Positions 24,631 to 34,456 of a stretch of 64,000 nucleotides of DNA are shown here, one piece after another. Where the stretch lies: positions 1 through 64,000 of the forward strand of contig NZ_NHRX01000032.1 in NCBI RefSeq assembly GCF_016653115.1. The letters run 5' to 3'. The stretch is from Rhodocyclus purpureus. GTDB lineage: Bacteria; Pseudomonadota; Gammaproteobacteria; Burkholderiales; Rhodocyclaceae. Positions within the stretch are counted from its first letter, which is position 1; each line of letters opens with the position of its first letter. The position numbers were made by a program, and so were the translations under genes. Under the pieces are notes generated by a model, which ran no database searches, was not told where the DNA came from, and saw nothing but the letters and a program-made list of their open reading frames with translations.

Positions 24631-27150
24631 TCATAAGCCAGCGCGCGGGCGGAGGAAATCGGGTGCGGCGCCGACCCCCGTCGGCTCCGCCGGCACGCTG
24701 GCGGTGGCCGGCGGCGCGGCGCTTTCCCTGGCCGGCTCGCTGCCGAAATCCTTGCGCAGCGACGCCAGCCTGGCGAGCCTGTCGCCGACGCGCCGGTTGA
24801 TGCTGCCTGCAGGGAATTCTCCGTTTTCGTCGGGCTGTCCGGCGGCAACGCCGGTGAGCAGCTCGATCGCCTGATCGACGTCCTCGACCGCATGGATGTG
24901 GAAGCGGCCGGCACTGCAGGCGGCGACGACGTCCTCGCGCAGCATCAGGTGCTTGACGTTGGCGGCCGGGATCAGCACGCCCTGGTCGCCGGAAAGCCCG
25001 CGCGCCGCGCAGATATCGAAGAAGCCCTCGATCTTCTCGTTGACGCCACCGATCGCCTGCACGCGACCGAGCTGGTTCACCGACCCCGTCATCGCCAGCG
25101 ACTGCCTGATGCCGACGCCGGCGAGCACCGACAAGAGCGCGCACAGTTCGGCGAGCGAGGCGCTGTCGCCCTCGACCGGCCCGTAGGACTGCTCGAAGAC
25201 GAGGCTCGCCGCCAGGGACAGCGGCCGCTCGGACGCGTAGCGCGCGCCGAGGAAGGAGGCGAGGATCATCACCCCCTTCGAGTGGATGGCACCGCCCAGT
25301 TCGGACTCGCGCTCGATGTCGACCACCTTGCCTTCGCCGATGCGCGCAGTGGCGGTGATGCGCACCGGGTGCGCGAACCTGAAGTCGCCGAGGTCGATCA
25401 CCGCCAGGCCATTGACCTGGCCGACCTGGCTGCCGGCGACGGCGATCAGCAGGTTGTCGCGCAGGATGTGCTCGTGCACGGTGCCGCGCAGGCGGTCGGC
25501 GCGGACGATCTGCGCCTTCAGCGCGGCCTCGACATCGGCAAGCGCGATCGCCTGACGGCCGGCGCTGCGCGCGTAGTGATCGGCTTCGTGCACCAGGTCG
25601 GCGATGCGGCGCCGGTCGGCGCTCAGCTTCTCGGCGTCGTCGGCCAGGCGCGCCGCGTGCTCGATCAGCCTCGCCACCGCGGCACGTTCGAGCGGCAGCG
25701 CTTGCGCCTCGCGCGCCAGCGTGGCGATGAAGCAGGCGTAGTGCCGGGTGTGCTCGTCGTCGCGCGGCAGCTCGTTCTCGAAGTCGGCGGCGATCTTGAA
25801 CAGCTCGGAGAAGTCCGGGTCGTAGTGCCTGAGCAGGTAGTAGAGGCGGCGCTCGCCGATCAGCACCACCTTGACCGAGAGCGGCGCCGGTTCGGGCTCC
25901 ATCGCCACGGTGCTGCCGAAGCCGAACACCTGTCCCAGCGACTCGATGCGGATCTGGCCCGAACGCAAGGCGCGCTTCAGTCCCTCCCACGCGTAGGGCT
26001 GGAGCAGCACCTTGAGCGCGTCGAGCACCAGGTAGCCGCCGTTGGCGCGGTGCAGCGCGCCGGGCTTGATCAGCGTGAAGTTGGTCGTCAGCATGCCCAT
26101 GTGCGCGATGTGGTCGATGCGCCCGACCAGGTTGGGGTACATCGGGTTGTCCTCGAACACCACCGGCGCGCCCTCGGTGGCGCTGTTGTCGACCAGCAGG
26201 TTCACCCGGTAGCGGCCGACCGAGAGGGTGCCGCCCATCACCGTGTCGCCGGGATCGCCGTCGGGCTTAGGCTGCTCGCGGAAGGCCTCGCCGACCTCGA
26301 CCACGTCGGCCATGACCTGTTCGAGGAAGTCGAGCACTTCCGGGATGTCGGCGTAGCGCTCCTTGAGTTCCTCGATCAGGTGACCGACCGCCAGGCGCAT
26401 GGTGTCCTGGCCGACCGTCTTCACGCGTTCCTGGTTCTCGCGCCGCCAGCGCGGGAACTGGTGCATCAGCTTGCCCATGCGTTCGCCGTACTCGCTGATC
26501 AGCTTGCCGATGCGCTGCTTCTCGTCGTCAGGCAACCGGTCGAACTCGTCCGGCTCCATCGCCTCGTCGCCTTTCATCGGCGCGAAGACGAAACCGTTGG
26601 GCGTGCGCAGGAGCGCGATCTTGTTCTCGGAAGCCGACTGCCCCAGTTCGGAGAGCGCCTCCCTTTCCTTGTCCTTCAGTTCCTGGCGGATCGCCTCGAC
26701 GCGGTTGTGGAACTCCTCGGTCTCGAAGCCGGCGACGATCGCCTGCGGCAGCTCGGTGATGAACTTCTGCATGTCCTGCTTGAGCGCGTTGCCGCGACCG
26801 GCGGGCAGGCGCAGCAGGCGTGGCAGGCTCGGCTCGGCGAAGTTGTTGACGTAGCACCAGTCCACCAGCGTGTCTTCGGCGCGCGCCCTGGCTTCGAGCA
26901 GCTTGCGCACCAGGGTGTGGCGACCGCTACCGGGGTTGCCGAGGATGAACAGGTTGTAGCCGGGGCGGCGCATGTCGACGCCGAAGTTCAGCGCGCCGAT
27001 GGCGCGTCCCTGGCCGACCGTGTCCGCGCACTCGGTGAGCTCGGCAGTGGTGGTGAAGGGCAGCAATTCCGGGTCGCAGCGGCGGAGAAGCTGGCTGGGC
27101 TGGAGTGGGGAGATCGCTGCGCTGGCTGAGGTGGCTGAATTGGCTGACAT
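24631..27150 (-). CDS. Lon-related AAA+ protease (LonB/LonC-like, S16 family)
   Basis: This 839-aa protein (from the ATG at 27150; a TTG 30 nt upstream is less likely) has an ATPase half with Walker A GNPGSGRHT and the block GALHRANGGYLVLDALKVLL. The C-terminal S16 protease domain has the catalytic Ser near residue 663 (VEGDSASLAELCALLS) and Lys near residue 705 (GGVNEKIEGFF), the spacing of a Lon Ser-Lys dyad. The long helical insertion in the AAA module is typical of archaeal-type Lon-like proteins in proteobacteria rather than classical LonA. It is placed between DnaJ and an exporter, suggesting a role in protein quality control under stress. Confidence 0.9.
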   Translation of the reverse strand: MSANSATSASAAISPLQPSQLLRRCDPELLPFTTTAELTECADTVGQGRAIGALNFGVDMRRPGYNLFILGNPGSGRHTLVRKLLEARARAEDTLVDWCYVNNFAEPSLPRLLRLPAGRGNALKQDMQKFITELPQAIVAGFETEEFHNRVEAIRQELKDKEREALSELGQSASENKIALLRTPNGFVFAPMKGDEAMEPDEFDRLPDDEKQRIGKLISEYGERMGKLMHQFPRWRRENQERVKTVGQDTMRLAVGHLIEELKERYADIPEVLDFLEQVMADVVEVGEAFREQPKPDGDPGDTVMGGTLSVGRYRVNLLVDNSATEGAPVVFEDNPMYPNLVGRIDHIAHMGMLTTNFTLIKPGALHRANGGYLVLDALKVLLQPYAWEGLKRALRSGQIRIESLGQVFGFGSTVAMEPEPAPLSVKVVLIGERRLYYLLRHYDPDFSELFKIAADFENELPRDDEHTRHYACFIATLAREAQALPLERAAVARLIEHAARLADDAEKLSADRRRIADLVHEADHYARSAGRQAIALADVEAALKAQIVRADRLRGTVHEHILRDNLLIAVAGSQVGQVNGLAVIDLGDFRFAHPVRITATARIGEGKVVDIERESELGGAIHSKGVMILASFLGARYASERPLSLAASLVFEQSYGPVEGDSASLAELCALLSVLAGVGIRQSLAMTGSVNQLGRVQAIGGVNEKIEGFFDICAARGLSGDQGVLIPAANVKHLMLREDVVAACSAGRFHIHAVEDVDQAIELLTGVAAGQPDENGEFPAGSINRRVGDRLARLASLRKDFGSEPARESAAPPATASVPAEPTGVGAAPDFLRPRAGL

Positions 27151-27198
27151 GATGGGCTCGCTCGTTCTGCTGTGGGTCAATGCGGATGCGGGGACGAA

Positions 27199-28299
27199 TC
27201 ATTTCCGGTCCGGCGACAGCAGGCGCAGCTGTTCCCAGAGCCTGCGCTCGTCGGCCGAAATGCTTTCCGGGATGCGCAGATGCAGGCGCAGGTAGAGGTC
27301 GCCACGCTCGCCGCCGCCGTATTGCGGCAGGCCCTTGCCGCGCAGGCGCAGCGCGGCGTCGGGCTGGGTGCCGGCAGGAACCGAGACCTCGACCTTGCCG
27401 TCGAGGGTGGGCACCTCCAGCTCGGTACCGAGGACGGCGTCGACCGGTCCGATCTCGGCGCTGTGCCAGAGGTCGGCGCCGTTGCGCAGGAACCGCGGGT
27501 CGTCGGCGCTGCGCACGACGACGAAGAGGTCGCCGGGGGCGCCGCCGGGGACCGGGCTCGGCAGGCCACGACCGGGAATGCGCAGCGCCATGCCTTCCGC
27601 AACGCCGACCGGGATATTCACCGTCAGCGTCTCTTCCTCGAGCACTTGGCCGCGACCGCCGCAGCGCGCGCAGGGATGGTCGATGATGTGGCCGCGCCCG
27701 TGGCAAGCCGGGCAGATGCCGATCTGCTGGATCACTACCTCGCTGCCGCGCTGGCTACGCTGCTGGCTGATGGTCCGCCGGCCCGAGCCGCCGCAGTCCG
27801 GGCATTCGCGTGGCGCCGTTCCCTTCTCGGCGCCGCTGCCGTGGCAGTCCGGGCAGGCACGCGGGTGCCGCAAGTGCATGGCCTCCTCGCCGCCGGAGAC
27901 GACCTTGGCCAAGGGGATGACGATTTCGATCTCGGCGTTGTCCCCGCGCGGCGGACCGGGCGGCTGGCGATGGAAGAAGCGTTCGAACAGCCCTCCCGCA
28001 CCGAAGCCGAAGTCGCCGCGGCCGAAGATGTCCTCGAAGTCGATGCCGCCGAACAGGTCTTCGGGCGAGAAGCCGGCGACGCCGGCGAAGCCGCGGTGGT
28101 CGTAATCGGCCCGCTTCTTCGGATCGGAGAGCACGGCGTAGGCTTCGGCGATCTCCTTGAAGCGCTCCTCGGCGCCCGGGTTGCGGTCCGGGTGATACTT
28201 GAGCGCGAGCGTGCGGAAAGCGTCCTTGATCGCCTTCTGCCCGGCGTCGCGGGCGACGCCGAGAACCTCGTAGTAATCGCGCTGGGTGGCGGCAGCCAT
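27199..28299 (-). CDS. dnaJ: DnaJ family co-chaperone
   Basis: This 366-aa protein is a type I DnaJ: J-domain with HPD ([16 protein letters not shown]), a G/F-rich segment ([12 protein letters not shown]), four zinc-finger repeats ([32 protein letters not shown]) and a C-terminal substrate-binding domain. It stimulates the ATPase of DnaK and delivers clients. It lies 36 nt downstream of the DnaK gene and 48 nt upstream of the Lon-like gene. It is probably a second, specialised DnaJ, as the usual grpE-dnaK-dnaJ context is absent. Confidence 0.93.
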   Translation of the reverse strand: MAAATQRDYYEVLGVARDAGQKAIKDAFRTLALKYHPDRNPGAEERFKEIAEAYAVLSDPKKRADYDHRGFAGVAGFSPEDLFGGIDFEDIFGRGDFGFGAGGLFERFFHRQPPGPPRGDNAEIEIVIPLAKVVSGGEEAMHLRHPRACPDCHGSGAEKGTAPRECPDCGGSGRRTISQQRSQRGSEVVIQQIGICPACHGRGHIIDHPCARCGGRGQVLEEETLTVNIPVGVAEGMALRIPGRGLPSPVPGGAPGDLFVVVRSADDPRFLRNGADLWHSAEIGPVDAVLGTELEVPTLDGKVEVSVPAGTQPDAALRLRGKGLPQYGGGERGDLYLRLHLRIPESISADERRLWEQLRLLSPDRK

Positions 28300-28335
28300 G
28301 CGCGACCTCGCTCTTCCGGGCGCTGGGCCGGCGGC

Positions 28336-30192
28336 TCAGCGCGATTCCTTGTAGTCGGCGTCCACCACGCGCGGACCGTTCCCCCCCTGCGCCGTGGCCT
28401 TGGCATCAGGCGCCTGGTAGGGCCGCTCGGTGTAGACGCCGCCGGCGCCGCTCTGCGCATAGACGACGACGCCGGCTTCCTTGACCAGCTTGCGCAGCCT
28501 CTCGGCGCGCTCGGTGGCGAGCTGCGCCTCGTGCCGGCCCAGCGCTTCGCGCGTCTCGCGCAGTGCCGCCTCGATGCCTGAGCGCATCTCGGCGGTCAGC
28601 TTCTCGCCGAACTCGGCGAGGAGTTTCTCGGCCTGGTAGCAGGTCGAGTCGGCGTCGTTGAGCTTCTCGGCCTCCTCGCGCCGCTTCCTGTCTGCGTCGG
28701 CGTATTTCTCGGCGTCCCTGATCATGCGCTGCTTGTCGGATTCCGGCAGACGCGTCGAGCCGCTGATGTGGATCGACTGCGACTTGCCGGTGGCCGTGTC
28801 GCGGGCGGTGACGTCGAGGATGCCGCTGGCGTCGATGTCGAAGGTGACCTCGATCTTCGGCACGCCACGCGGCGCCGGCACCAGCCCGTCGAGGCTGAAT
28901 TCGCCGAGGCTGGTGTTGTCGCGCGCCATCGGCCGCTCGCCCTGGAAGACATGGACGGTGACGCTGGTCTGCATGTCGGCGGCGGTGGTGAAGTTCTCGG
29001 TACGCCTGACCGGAACCGGCGTGTTCCTGGCGATCAGCGAGGTGGCGACGCCGCCCAGGGTCTCGACGCCAAGCGTCAGCGGCGTCACGTCGACGAGGAC
29101 GATGTCGCCGACGTCGCCGGCGAGCACCCCGGCCTGGATCGCGGCGCCGCTGGCGACGCATTCCATCGGGTCGACGCCCATCTCCGACTGGCGCCCGAAG
29201 ATCTCCTCGAAGTACGCGCGCACCGCCGGCATCCGCGTCGGTCCGCCGACGAAGACGATGCGGTCGATCTCCTTCGGCGTGATGCCGGCGTCGCGCAAGG
29301 CCTGCTCGACCGGAGCGCGGCAGCGGTCGATCACCGGGCGCACGATGCGTTCGAGTTCGCTGCGCGTCAGATCCAGTTCGAGGTGGCGCGGCTCGCCGCC
29401 TAGCGCGGCCAGGTAGGGCAGGCTCAGATGGGTGGTCGGCGTGCTGGTCAGTTCGATCTTGGCGATCTCGGCGGCCTCCATCAGCCGCGCCGCCGCCTTG
29501 CGGTCGGCGCGCACGTCGATTCCCGACTGCTCGCGGAAACGCGCGGCGAGGTGCTCGAACAGCGCCTGGTTCATGTCGGTGCCGCCCAGCTGGGTATCGC
29601 CGCTGGTCGACCTGACCTCGAAGACGCCCTTGCCGAATTCCATCACGGTGACGTCGAGCGTGCCGCCACCCAAGTCGATGACGGCGATGCGCAGCTCCTG
29701 GCTCAAGCGGTCGAGCCCGTAGGCCAGCGCCGCGGCGGTCGGCTCGTTGACCAGGCGGTCGACCTCCAGCCCGGCGATCCGGCACGCGTCCTTGGTCGCC
29801 GAGCGCTGGTTGTCGTCGAAGTAGGCGGGGACGGTGACGACGGCGTGGGTGACCGGCTCGCCGAGGAAGGCTTCGGCGTCGCGCTTGATCTTCTGCAGCA
29901 GGAAGGCCGACAGCTGCTCGGGCGAGAATTCGCGGTCGCGCAGGCGGATCGTTTCGCGCCGTCCCATGCGCCGCTTGAACGCCGTCGCGGTCCCTTCCGG
30001 GTTGCTGGCGGCCTGCCGCCGCGCTGCTTCGCCGACCAGCATCTGGCCGTCGGCGCCGAGCGCGACGTAACTCGGGAAAGCCTTGCCGCCGAGGCTGATG
30101 CCCTCGGCGCTCGGGATGATCACGGGACGGCCGCCACGCAGCACGGCAGCGGCGGAATTCGAGGTACCCAGGTCGATGCCGATGACGGACAC
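28336..30192 (-). CDS. dnaK: DnaK family (Hsp70) molecular chaperone
   Basis: This 618-aa Hsp70 starts at a GTG at 30192, which is preceded by AAGGAGG at ideal spacing; an upstream in-frame ATG at 30219 lacks this. Nucleotide-binding motifs are GIDLGTSNSAAAVL, AVIDLGGGTLDVTV and FVGGPTRMPAV. The substrate domain has the usual VTPLTLGVETLGG. The C-terminal tail is short and ends DADYKESR, lacking the acidic EEVKDD-type end of canonical DnaK, so this is probably a paralogue serving the linked DnaJ and protease. No clear sigma-32 promoter was found upstream. Confidence 0.93.
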   Translation of the reverse strand: MSVIGIDLGTSNSAAAVLRGGRPVIIPSAEGISLGGKAFPSYVALGADGQMLVGEAARRQAASNPEGTATAFKRRMGRRETIRLRDREFSPEQLSAFLLQKIKRDAEAFLGEPVTHAVVTVPAYFDDNQRSATKDACRIAGLEVDRLVNEPTAAALAYGLDRLSQELRIAVIDLGGGTLDVTVMEFGKGVFEVRSTSGDTQLGGTDMNQALFEHLAARFREQSGIDVRADRKAAARLMEAAEIAKIELTSTPTTHLSLPYLAALGGEPRHLELDLTRSELERIVRPVIDRCRAPVEQALRDAGITPKEIDRIVFVGGPTRMPAVRAYFEEIFGRQSEMGVDPMECVASGAAIQAGVLAGDVGDIVLVDVTPLTLGVETLGGVATSLIARNTPVPVRRTENFTTAADMQTSVTVHVFQGERPMARDNTSLGEFSLDGLVPAPRGVPKIEVTFDIDASGILDVTARDTATGKSQSIHISGSTRLPESDKQRMIRDAEKYADADRKRREEAEKLNDADSTCYQAEKLLAEFGEKLTAEMRSGIEAALRETREALGRHEAQLATERAERLRKLVKEAGVVVYAQSGAGGVYTERPYQAPDAKATAQGGNGPRVVDADYKESR

Positions 30193-30389
30193 GTTTTCCT
30201 CCTTCGTCGAACAGGCCACCGTGCGGGAGAACCCGCACCAGCGCGGAACGGACGCCCGGTCATGACGACCGGCGAGCTTGTTACGCTGATCTTATCATCA
30301 TAGGATTATTCCAAATCGGTTTCCCGCCGGCGGCATGCGGCGCCTGCACGCAAGTGGACGGGGGACGGCCTGGGATAAGATGCGCTCCC

Positions 30390-31148
30390 ATGCTGACCAT
30401 CCTCTTCCGCGACGAGCACTTCGTCGCCATCCACAAGCCTGCCGGGCTGCTGGTGCACCGCAGCGAGCTCGACCGCCACGAGACGCGCTTCGCCGTGCAG
30501 ATGCTGCGCGACCAGATCGGTCGCCACGTGCACCCCGTGCATCGGCTCGACCGCGGCACCTCGGGCGTGCTGCTGTTCGCGCTCGATCGCGACAGCGCGC
30601 GGCTGGCAGGCGCGCTGTTCGAGCGCCAGGAAGTGGCGAAGACCTATCTCGCCGTGGTGCGCGGCCATCCGCCGGAATCGGGCCGCATCGACCACGCGCT
30701 CACACGGCGCCGCGACGACGCCGAGTGGGTCGGCGAGGACGCCAGCGAGGAAGCGCAGGACGCCGTCACCGACTATCGCCGGCTGGCAACCTGCGAACTG
30801 CCTTACGCGGTCGATCGCTATCCGACCAGCCGCTACGCCCTGCTCGAACTGAGCCCGCAGACCGGCCGCCGCCACCAGATCCGCCGCCACCTGAAGCACA
30901 TCGCGCACCCGATCATCGGCGACTCGACCTTCGGCAAGGGACGGCACAACCGCCTGTTCCAGGAAGTCTTCGGCTGCCGGCGGATGCTGCTCGCGTGCAC
31001 GCGGCTGAGGCTCGCTCACCCCATGACCGGCGAGCCGCTCAACCTCGTCGCACCGCTCGAAGGCGAATTCGCCGCGCTGCTCGCGGCGCTGGGGTGGACG
31101 GAGGCGCTGATCCCGAGCAGAAACCTCCCGCGACATTTGGAGACCTGA
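30390..31148 (+). CDS. truC: RluA/TruC family tRNA pseudouridine synthase
   Basis: This 252-aa protein has the RluA-family catalytic motif HRLDRGTSGVLLF with the conserved Asp, RHQIRRHLKHIAHPI and the C-terminal block RLRLAHPMTGEPL. Lack of an S4 domain and the short length fit TruC, which modifies U65 of tRNA, better than RluC or RluD. The start at 30390 gives the usual MLTILFRDEHFVAIHKPAGL N-terminus. It is divergent from the dnaK operon. Confidence 0.85.
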   Translation: MLTILFRDEHFVAIHKPAGLLVHRSELDRHETRFAVQMLRDQIGRHVHPVHRLDRGTSGVLLFALDRDSARLAGALFERQEVAKTYLAVVRGHPPESGRIDHALTRRRDDAEWVGEDASEEAQDAVTDYRRLATCELPYAVDRYPTSRYALLELSPQTGRRHQIRRHLKHIAHPIIGDSTFGKGRHNRLFQEVFGCRRMLLACTRLRLAHPMTGEPLNLVAPLEGEFAALLAALGWTEALIPSRNLPRHLET

Positions 31149-31184
31149 CCCCGCCCCGGCTCCGTCTATAATGCAGTGAAACTG
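31144..31184 (+). promoter_or_regulatory. Promoter with palindromic operator for the AAA/DUF4143 gene
   Basis: A perfect -10 box TATAAT (31166-31171) lies 16 nt after CTGACC (31144-31149), a weak -35. The transcription start would fall in GCAGTGAAACTGC (31172-31184), a perfect 5-bp inverted repeat around GAA. A repressor bound there would block initiation. The promoter overlaps the last codons of the pseudouridine synthase gene. Confidence 0.55.
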
Positions 31185-31199
31185 CAAATTGGACGAAAA

Positions 31200-32459
31200 A
31201 TGCCAAGCAACTACCTCCCGCGCACGCTCGAATCCTTCATCGACAGGGCAAGCGAGCAGTTTCCCGCGATCATGCTGTCCGGGCCACGTCAGGTCGGCAA
31301 GACGACCCTGCTCAAGGCGCTGTGCGAACGGGAGAACAGCAGAGGAAGACACAGGCACTACGTCACACTGGACAACCCGCTGTTGCTCAGTCTGGCGCGC
31401 GAAGAGCCGGCGCTCTTCCTGCAGCGATTTCCGGCACCACTGTTGATCGACGAGATACAGTATGCCCCCGGCTTGTTCCCCTTGCTCAAGGAGGCGATCG
31501 ATGCGCGAGGCGAAAAAGGTCTTTACTGGCTAACCGGGTCGCAGCCTTTCCATCTGATGCGGAACCTCTCGGAATCACTGGCTGGCCGTGTCGCCATCAT
31601 GCACCTGCAGGGGCTATCGACGAGCGAAGCCCTCGAACTCGGAACGTCAACACCCTCGTTCCTGCCCGGAAATCCGCACGGTGACGCTACTTGGCCCGAT
31701 GCAAGCACCTCGGCTCTGGCCTGGGTTTACGAACGCATCTGGCGTGGCGCCTTTCCGGCTCTGTCAACGCCCGGAGGCGAAGCCGTAGATCACGACCTGT
31801 TTTACAGTTCGTACCTACAGACCTATCTGCAGCGAGACATTCGCGATCTTGCGCAGGTCGGCGACCTGATGGCGTTTACCCGTTTCTTGCGCAGCGCCGC
31901 TGCCCGCACTGCGCAACTCCTCAATCTCTCCGACATGGCGCGCGATGTCGGGGTGGCGCCGAATACGGCCAAGCACTGGCTCTCTATTCTGGTCGCCTCC
32001 GGCATCGTCTGGCTGCTTGAACCCTACCACAGCAACCTGTCCAAACGACTGGTCAAGACCCCCAAGCTGTATTTCCTCGACACCGGTCTGGCAGCCTACC
32101 TCACGCAGTGGAGCAGCCCGGCCACTCTCGAAGCCGGTGCCATGGCCGGTGCCATGTTCGAGACCTGGGTCATCTCCGAACTGCTGAAGAGCTACTGGCA
32201 TAACGGCAAGGAGGCCCCCCTTTACTACTATCGGGACAAGGATCAGAAGGAAATCGACGCGCTGATCGTTCGTGACGGCAAGGCCTACCCGATCGAGATC
32301 AGGAAGACGGCACAACCGGGGCGCGATGCGGTCCGTCATTTCTCCGTCCTCGAAACTCTGGGCCTGGAAGTCGGGCAGGGAGCGCTCATCTGCCTCTGCA
32401 GCGAAGTCCTGCCGCTGACGTCACGGGTCGAGCTCGTCCCGGCCTGGCGGGTCGCCTGA
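31200..32459 (+). CDS. AAA ATPase with DUF4143 domain
   Basis: This 419-aa protein has an AAA_14 domain with Walker A GPRQVGKTTLL, Walker B PLLIDEIQYAPGLFPLL and sensor LTGSQPFHLM. The DUF4143 C-terminal part has a winged-helix-like region (LNLSDMARDVGVAPNTAKHWL) and a PD-(D/E)xK-like motif (YYYRDKDQKEIDALI, then YPIEIRKT). These proteins are widespread and of unclear role, often compared with defence or toxin-antitoxin functions. The ATG at 31200 is preferred over a GTG at 31176 that lies inside the operator. Confidence 0.85.
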   Translation: MPSNYLPRTLESFIDRASEQFPAIMLSGPRQVGKTTLLKALCERENSRGRHRHYVTLDNPLLLSLAREEPALFLQRFPAPLLIDEIQYAPGLFPLLKEAIDARGEKGLYWLTGSQPFHLMRNLSESLAGRVAIMHLQGLSTSEALELGTSTPSFLPGNPHGDATWPDASTSALAWVYERIWRGAFPALSTPGGEAVDHDLFYSSYLQTYLQRDIRDLAQVGDLMAFTRFLRSAAARTAQLLNLSDMARDVGVAPNTAKHWLSILVASGIVWLLEPYHSNLSKRLVKTPKLYFLDTGLAAYLTQWSSPATLEAGAMAGAMFETWVISELLKSYWHNGKEAPLYYYRDKDQKEIDALIVRDGKAYPIEIRKTAQPGRDAVRHFSVLETLGLEVGQGALICLCSEVLPLTSRVELVPAWRVA

Positions 32460-32543
32460 TCACCGGGCTGCCGCCGCGTGCGCACCGCGCCGCCGTCGGT
32501 TAATCCGTTAGAATCTGCTTCCCTGCACGAGAGGAGGTATCGG

Positions 32544-33284
32544 GTGAACGGCGAAGTGGTCTTGATTACGGGAGCGGCAAAGCGCGTCGGCAGCGCCATC
32601 GCGCGCGAACTGCACGCCGCCGGCGCGCGCGTCGTCATCCACTACCGCAGTGCGGCGGACGACGCGCAGGCGCTGGTGGACGAACTGAATGCGCGGCGTC
32701 CCGCTTCGGCGGCTTCGGTGCAGGCCGACCTGCTCGACACGACTAGCTTCTCGCGGCTGGTCGAGGACACGGTGAGCCATTTCGGCCGTCTCGACGCGCT
32801 GGTCAACAACGCCTCCAGCTTCTTCCTCACCCCGGTCGGCACCATCGACGAGGTGGCCTGGACCGACCTCATCGGCAGCAACCTGAAGGCGCCGCTGTTC
32901 CTGACGCAGGCGGCAGCGCCTTACCTCGCCGACGCGCGCGGTGCCGTCGTCAACATCACCGACATCCACGCCGAACGCCCGCTCGCCGGCTACGCGCTCT
33001 ACTGCGCGGCGAAGGCCGGCCTGCTCGGCCTGACGCGCGCGCTGGCGATCGAACTCGGACCGCAGGTCCGGGTCAACGCCGTCGCGCCGGGGCCGATCCT
33101 GTGGCCCGACGACGATGCCTTCCCCGCCGACGAGCGCCGGCGCATCGTCGAGCACACCCTGCTCAAGCGCGAAGGCAGTCCGGAAGACATCGCGCGTACC
33201 GTGCACTTCCTGCTCGCCGAAGCTCCCTACATCACCGGCCAGGTCATCAACGTCGATGGCGGCCGCACCGTGCATCTCTCATGA
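32544..33284 (+). CDS. Pteridine reductase (short-chain dehydrogenase)
   Basis: This 246-aa SDR starts at a GTG preceded by GAGGAGG. The NADPH motif is [12 protein letters not shown], with the Arg-containing variant (T-G-x3-R-x-G) typical of pteridine reductases, and the active-site Y-x3-K is in [13 protein letters not shown]. It would reduce dihydrobiopterin or dihydrofolate to the tetrahydro form. It overlaps the ttcA start by ATGA. Confidence 0.85.
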   Translation: MNGEVVLITGAAKRVGSAIARELHAAGARVVIHYRSAADDAQALVDELNARRPASAASVQADLLDTTSFSRLVEDTVSHFGRLDALVNNASSFFLTPVGTIDEVAWTDLIGSNLKAPLFLTQAAAPYLADARGAVVNITDIHAERPLAGYALYCAAKAGLLGLTRALAIELGPQVRVNAVAPGPILWPDDDAFPADERRRIVEHTLLKREGSPEDIARTVHFLLAEAPYITGQVINVDGGRTVHLS

Positions 33285-34168
33285 CCCCCTCACGCAATCT
33301 GCAACGCCTGCAAAAACGCCTGCTCGGCGACGTCGGTCGGGCGATCTCCGACTACAACATGATCGAGGACGGCGACACCGTCCTCGTCTGCGTCTCCGGC
33401 GGCAAGGACTCGCACACGCTGCTCTCGCTGCTGATGACGCTGCAGCAGCGCGCGCCGATCAAGTTCCGCCTGATCGCGATGAACCTCGACCAGAAGCAGC
33501 CCGGCTTCCCGGCGGACATCCTGCCCGAGCACTTCCGCAAGCTCGGCGTCGAGTTCCGCATCGTCGAGCAGGACACCTACTCGATCGTCCAGGAGAAGAT
33601 CCCGGCCGGCAAGACGACCTGCTCGCTCTGCTCGCGCCTGCGCCGCGGCGTCATCTACCGCGTCGCCAAGGAACTCGGCTGCAACAAGATCGCGCTCGGC
33701 CATCACCGCGACGACATCGTGCACACGCTGTTCCTCAACCTGCTGTTCGCCGCCAAGCTGAAGGCGATGCCGCCGAAGCTCGTCACCGACGACGGCGCGC
33801 ACATCGTCATCCGCCCGCTCGCCTACTCGTCGGAAGCCGACATCGCCGCCTTCGCGCGCGGCATGGAATTCCCGATCATCCCGTGCAACCTGTGCGGCTC
33901 GCAGCCGAACCTGCAGCGGCAGAAGATCCGCGAGATGATGGCCGACTGGGACAGGCGCTTCCCCGGCCGCACCGAGGCCGTGTTCACCGCGCTGCAGAAC
34001 GTCGTCCCCTCGCATCTCGCCGACCGCTCGCTCTACGACTACATCGGCCTCAAGGCCGGCACCGTCCCGGCGCCGGGCGACGGCGACGAGGCCTTCGACC
34101 CGCCCGAACTGCTGACGCTGTCGGACAACCGGCTGCCGTTCCGCGTCGTCAGCGAGGCCGACGACTGA
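33281..34168 (+). CDS. ttcA: tRNA 2-thiocytidine(32) synthetase TtcA
   Basis: This 295-aa protein has the PP-loop [10 protein letters not shown] and two Cys pairs ([10 protein letters not shown] and CNLCGSQPN) that bind the [4Fe-4S] cluster needed for thiolation of C32 in t[16 protein letters not shown] and [16 protein letters not shown] are also typical of TtcA. The start at 33281 overlaps the pteridine reductase stop, so the two are co-translated. In many betaproteobacteria these two genes are adjacent. Confidence 0.95.
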   Translation: MTPSRNLQRLQKRLLGDVGRAISDYNMIEDGDTVLVCVSGGKDSHTLLSLLMTLQQRAPIKFRLIAMNLDQKQPGFPADILPEHFRKLGVEFRIVEQDTYSIVQEKIPAGKTTCSLCSRLRRGVIYRVAKELGCNKIALGHHRDDIVHTLFLNLLFAAKLKAMPPKLVTDDGAHIVIRPLAYSSEADIAAFARGMEFPIIPCNLCGSQPNLQRQKIREMMADWDRRFPGRTEAVFTALQNVVPSHLADRSLYDYIGLKAGTVPAPGDGDEAFDPPELLTLSDNRLPFRVVSEADD

Positions 34169-34269
34169 AGCGGATGCCGCACAAGGGAAGCACATATCAC
34201 GTCCCCGTAATTGCGACACGACGATGTTCGCCGACCCCTTCCATGAAACGCGCGCATTCGCGTCGATTC

Positions 34270-34369
34270 CGTCATTGCGAGGCGCGCAGCGCCGTGGCAA
34301 TCCAGTTCGTTCTTCAAATTACGCAGCCCTACGCACTGGATCGCCACGCCCTTCGGCCTCGCGATGACG
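34270..34369. repeat. Large extragenic palindrome (BIME-like)
   Basis: The left arm, 34270-34306 (opening CGTCATTGCGAGG), pairs with the right arm, 34335-34369 (opening ACTGGATCGCCACG and closing CTCGCGATGACG). The outer segments are near-perfect inverted repeats across about 28 nt of spacer. It lies between convergently usable ends, after ttcA and before the aminotransferase gene. A one-armed copy occurs at 39140-39173. The rest of 34169-34456 shows no gene. Confidence 0.7.
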
Positions 34370-34456
34370 GGCTGTAGTTCCGGCCAGCACTTCGGCCCTT
34401 CGCAGTTTCACGCCAAACTCCCACCAACCCACTGATCAGACAAAGGTCCCGACCCG

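Noticed and set aside
21738-24800. 1020-codon + strand frame opposite the ABC ATPase and membrane fusion genes
   Set aside because: It spans two genes and their gap without domain content; typical GC-driven open frame.
24892-27129. 745-codon + strand frame opposite the Lon-like gene
   Set aside because: Antisense shadow with no recognisable motif.
30260-30340. Heat-shock (sigma-32) promoter for the dnaK operon
   Set aside because: TTGGAA and TAAGAT are present on the minus strand but only 14 nt apart, and no CCCCAT-type -10 is seen.
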